Shown here: piece by piece, positions 61,720 to 64,000 of the stretch | Position numbering within the stretch: the first letter of the stretch is position 1 | Layout of the letters: each line of letters opens with the position of its first letter | Assembly: GCA_018671175.1 (NCBI GenBank) | Contig: JABHIE010000031.1 | Coordinates: 230,128 to 294,127, forward strand | DNA length: 64,000 nt | From: Planctomycetota bacterium | GTDB taxonomy: Bacteria; Planctomycetota; UBA1135 | Direction of reading: 5' to 3' | The notes under the pieces: generated by a model | Databases searched by the model: none | Seen by the model: only the letters and a program-made list of their open reading frames with translations | Told to the model about the DNA's origin: nothing | Made by a program: the position numbers and the translations under genes

Positions 61720-62831
61720 GCACTCACGATTTCAGCACGCAGTGTCTCAAATGAGCCGTCGCGGATAGCTTCTCGAATGCGGCGCATTAAGTTTTCGATA
61801 AAGAAAAGGTTGTGTTGCGCAACCATCATGGAGGGGAGCAATTCTTTCGATTTAAACCCTGCACGAAGAGCACCGCGGGGGATACCGGAAATGCAAGCAT
61901 CGCAAGGGCAACCAGGCTCAATCGGCGATGTGTCATTTGTAAATTGTGCGTTTAGCAGGTGCAGTTTGCCTTGGTTTGTAATTGCAGTTGCAAATCGCCC
62001 TGCGCGCATCGGCCAAACGCAATCAAAGATATCAATCCCGCGTGCGACGGATTCAACCAAGTCGAGTGGAGTGCCAACTCCCATCAGATATCGGATTTTG
62101 TCAACGGGCAAAAACGGCGTGCTGTTTTCAACACCGGCCATCATGGCATGGAAGCCTTCGCCCACCGAAACGCCACCAACAGCGTAACCGTCAAAATCAA
62201 GCTCGACGAGGCCCTTTGCGCATGATTCTCGTAAATCACCGAAGACGCCGCCTTGAACAATTCCGAATTGTGCTTGCCCAGAATCAACACCACCCCGAGC
62301 GTCGTGTAAATCTCTTTGCTCTTTCGCCCAACGCAAGGTTGTGGCGATAGCGTTTTTGCAAATTGTTTCATCAAGAGGCTTCGCAGGGCAGACATCGAGG
62401 ATCATGGCAATGTCAGGCGCAAGACCGGCTTGCACTTCAAACGCAAAAGCGGGCGTCCAGTCGATCCAGCCCCCTTGGACAGGGTTTTGCATCTTGAAAC
62501 CTTGCTCGGTAACTTTAGTTTTTGAGCTTAGTGAAAAAGCCTGAAACCCACCCGAATCGGTCAATACGGGGCCGTCCCAGCCCATCATGCCGTGGACACC
62601 CCCAAGCTTTTGTACCGTTTCGACTCCAGGACGCACAAAAAGATGGAAGGCATTAGCCAGCATCATGTCGACGCCCATGGGTCGTAATTGCGAATGCCAT
62701 GGCCCACGCATTAAGCCTCGGGTAGCGACAGGCATGAAGGCCGGTGTTTGAACTTCGCCCCGGTTGGTGTGAAGCGTGCCCAATCTCGGGCCATCCGCCT
62801 CACCTGAATGTCGGTTGAAATGAAAAGTCAT
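61701..62831 (-). CDS. tgt: tRNA-guanine transglycosylase
   Basis: Exchanges guanine 34 of tRNAs with GUN anticodons for preQ1, the precursor of queuosine. The active-site motifs are present: VLTDSGGFQAFSL (general-base Asp), GIVQGGVFGDLRE, VGGVSVGE, ARGIDIFDCVWPMRAGR (nucleophile Asp), and the zinc site CPCDACISG with a downstream His (MMVAQHNLFF). The length of 376 residues is normal. The ATG at 62831 was preferred to 62855, since it overlaps the SpoIID-like stop by ATGA, a coupling seen throughout this window. queE at 31625 works in the same pathway. Confidence 0.95.
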   Translation of the reverse strand: MTFHFNRHSGEADGPRLGTLHTNRGEVQTPAFMPVATRGLMRGPWHSQLRPMGVDMMLANAFHLFVRPGVETVQKLGGVHGMMGWDGPVLTDSGGFQAFSLSSKTKVTEQGFKMQNPVQGGWIDWTPAFAFEVQAGLAPDIAMILDVCPAKPLDETICKNAIATTLRWAKEQRDLHDARGGVDSGQAQFGIVQGGVFGDLRESCAKGLVELDFDGYAVGGVSVGEGFHAMMAGVENSTPFLPVDKIRYLMGVGTPLDLVESVARGIDIFDCVWPMRAGRFATAITNQGKLHLLNAQFTNDTSPIEPGCPCDACISGIPRGALRAGFKSKELLPSMMVAQHNLFFIENLMRRIREAIRDGSFETLRAEIVSAYPMPS

Positions 62832-63997
62832 CGTGCCTGCGAAAGCCCAAGCCAAGATTCAATCTCAGCACCTGGGTAATAGTGAGCCAAAATCTCAATG
62901 TGAGATTGACCCGAGCGAGCCCTGTCGCGTGCGCCACTCTGGCACATCCCGACGCCGTGTCCGTAGCCTCGCCCACGCAACTCAAAAGAACCGTCGGCCA
63001 TGACTTCGGCTTCCGTCCAGCAAGCGGAAGGTGTGCCAAAACTCGTGCGGAGGTGGTCTGCATTTAAGACAAGCATGCCTTGATTGCCCGTGATTCGAGC
63101 TTGCATCCAGCGGCCCACGCCATCGCGTCGCGCGGCTTCAACGCGCTGCACCCATTCGCCAACGCCTCGATTGGCAGCAATGGCGTCAAGGGCCGATGCC
63201 GAAATATGGTTTGACCATTGCCCTCGAGTGGCGCAATTTGGATCAGGTACCCCGGCAAGAGGGGGAGTTGCTTTACGGACAAAATCGACATCAAACGCAT
63301 CGACAGTGTGCCCCGCGCAATCGGCGTGGAAATAAGCAGGTAGCAAATCGCCTTGCCAAGTAAGCACAATATCGCGCGTTGCGTGGACGGCATTTTGAGC
63401 GGCTTTGGTGTGATAGTCAGACCCTAAATATCGCTGATCTGTTGTGTCGTCGCGCAGGAAATCTCGACCTTTCGAGAGACGCCAAAGTGCATAGGTGCGA
63501 GAAGCGATGGCTTGAGCTTGGAGCGCCTCGGCCGTGCCGCTTGTGGAAGTGGCCATCTCACCGCATAGCACGCCAACGACATAGTCTTCTAGGGGAATCT
63601 CAAGCCGAAGGTCAAACGCAGAGGGCAAACGAGTCTTTTGATCGCTCTGGAGAACGACTTGCAGAACGCCGTCGTACCAACGGTCGCCGATTCGGAGAGC
63701 GTGATTCCCGCGCGGGCGGATGGCAAAGCTGCTCAGCGGCAGAGCCCAAGCCCCTAAATTGGCACCTGCTGAATCAAGTGATAGGCGACCTTTAAAGTGC
63801 GAGCCGGTGAGAATCTCATTGCCTTGCTGGTTTGTGACGCGCCAGTCTCCTTGGATTTCAAGGGGGATACTTGCTTGGCCTTTCCAAGCGGCGAGTTGAA
63901 GAGTAACCGTTTTGGAGACGGTACTTGCGCCTGACTCGGCGACAGGCCAAAACCATGCTGCAGCCCAAAGTAGACCGCAAATTGCAAGAGTCTGCAT
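62828..63997 (-). CDS. SpoIID/LytB-like exported protein
   Basis: A 389-residue protein with a signal peptide (ICGLLWAAAWFWPVAES) and a SpoIID domain. SpoIID is a lytic transglycosylase acting on stripped peptidoglycan in spore-formers; planctomycetes and others have relatives with unclear roles. Recognised parts: LEIPLEDYVVGVLCGEM (catalytic-Glu region), AEALQAQAIASRTYALWRLS, and FHADCAGHTVDAFDV, then GRGYGHGVGMCQSGARDRA near the end, the family C-terminal motif. The start is ATG at 63997, so the gene is complete but starts only 3 bases from the window's edge. It is coupled to tgt by an ATGA overlap, an association without obvious functional logic. Confidence 0.85.
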   Translation of the reverse strand: MQTLAICGLLWAAAWFWPVAESGASTVSKTVTLQLAAWKGQASIPLEIQGDWRVTNQQGNEILTGSHFKGRLSLDSAGANLGAWALPLSSFAIRPRGNHALRIGDRWYDGVLQVVLQSDQKTRLPSAFDLRLEIPLEDYVVGVLCGEMATSTSGTAEALQAQAIASRTYALWRLSKGRDFLRDDTTDQRYLGSDYHTKAAQNAVHATRDIVLTWQGDLLPAYFHADCAGHTVDAFDVDFVRKATPPLAGVPDPNCATRGQWSNHISASALDAIAANRGVGEWVQRVEAARRDGVGRWMQARITGNQGMLVLNADHLRTSFGTPSACWTEAEVMADGSFELRGRGYGHGVGMCQSGARDRARSGQSHIEILAHYYPGAEIESWLGLSQAR

Positions 63998-64000
63998 GAA

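Noticed and set aside
1-64000. CRISPR arrays, insertion sequences, rRNA and tRNA genes
   Set aside because: I looked for regular repeats, inverted-repeat-flanked transposase genes and rRNA/tRNA signatures and saw none.

Overview
The window is about 64 kb of densely packed chromosomal DNA of moderate GC (low to mid 50s percent by eye). It holds 57 protein-coding genes and no rRNA, tRNA, CRISPR array, insertion sequence or prophage that I can support. The most likely source is a planctomycete (Planctomycetota, PVC superphylum). Three things point there. A 78-residue protein at 31359-31595 matches the PVC 'small basic protein' signature. The division and cell-wall (dcw) cluster runs from mraZ to murB but continues into thrS where ftsQ, ftsA and ftsZ normally lie. 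TPR-secretin lipoproteins, paired ExbD proteins and a YfbK-type VWA protein are also common in that phylum. Verrucomicrobia are less likely because they usually keep ftsZ.

Layout. 1-15.4 kb is housekeeping and transport: a DHH phosphoesterase, proline dehydrogenase, a sulfatase-fold protein overlapping a GT-C-like membrane protein, the ComEC and ComM/YifB competence genes, coaD, ridA, a complete oligopeptide ABC transporter split into divergent arms, and a HAD phosphatase. 15.4-30.7 kb is a long minus-strand block that looks like an envelope-spanning machine. In transcription order it has a degenerate uracil-DNA-glycosylase-fold protein, PilN-like and PilO-like proteins, a fibronectin-III periplasmic protein, a TPR-secretin lipoprotein, two TPR proteins, an ExbB/TolQ proton channel, two ExbD/TolR proteins, a PLP decarboxylase and a second, paralogous TPR-secretin lipoprotein. 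I consider this the most unusual locus in the window.

30.8-34.9 kb runs rightward: a SPOR-like protein, the PVC small basic protein, queE, der, a lipoprotein and a zinc-ribbon protein, ending at a clear terminator. 34.9-47.6 kb is the dcw cluster (mraZ, rsmH, an ftsL-like gene, ftsI, murE, murF, mraY, ftsW, a LysM protein, murG, murC, murB). Many of its genes are coupled by 4-base stop/start overlaps, and MurE carries the meso-diaminopimelate motif, so this organism very probably makes DAP-type peptidoglycan without ftsZ in the cluster. 47.8-64 kb holds thrS (lacking the TGS domain), an SDR enzyme, small conserved proteins, a DUF819 transporter, an ECF sigma factor coupled to an anti-sigma/VWA protein, a HAD phosphatase, adenosine deaminase, rmuC, an SH3b protein, a CstA-type peptide transporter, tgt and a SpoIID-like protein.

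Regulation. Many genes that begin a transcript have a TANNNT-type -10 element only 5-8 bases before the start codon and no Shine-Dalgarno sequence, which suggests widespread leaderless mRNAs. The dcw promoter carries four GGTGA repeats, three of them on a 10-base period, that look like an MraZ operator. Strong hairpin terminators close the secretin block (15365-15406), separate the secretin-2 and TPR genes (25537-25570) and precede mraZ (34877-34910). All functions are read from sequence motifs; no database search was run.
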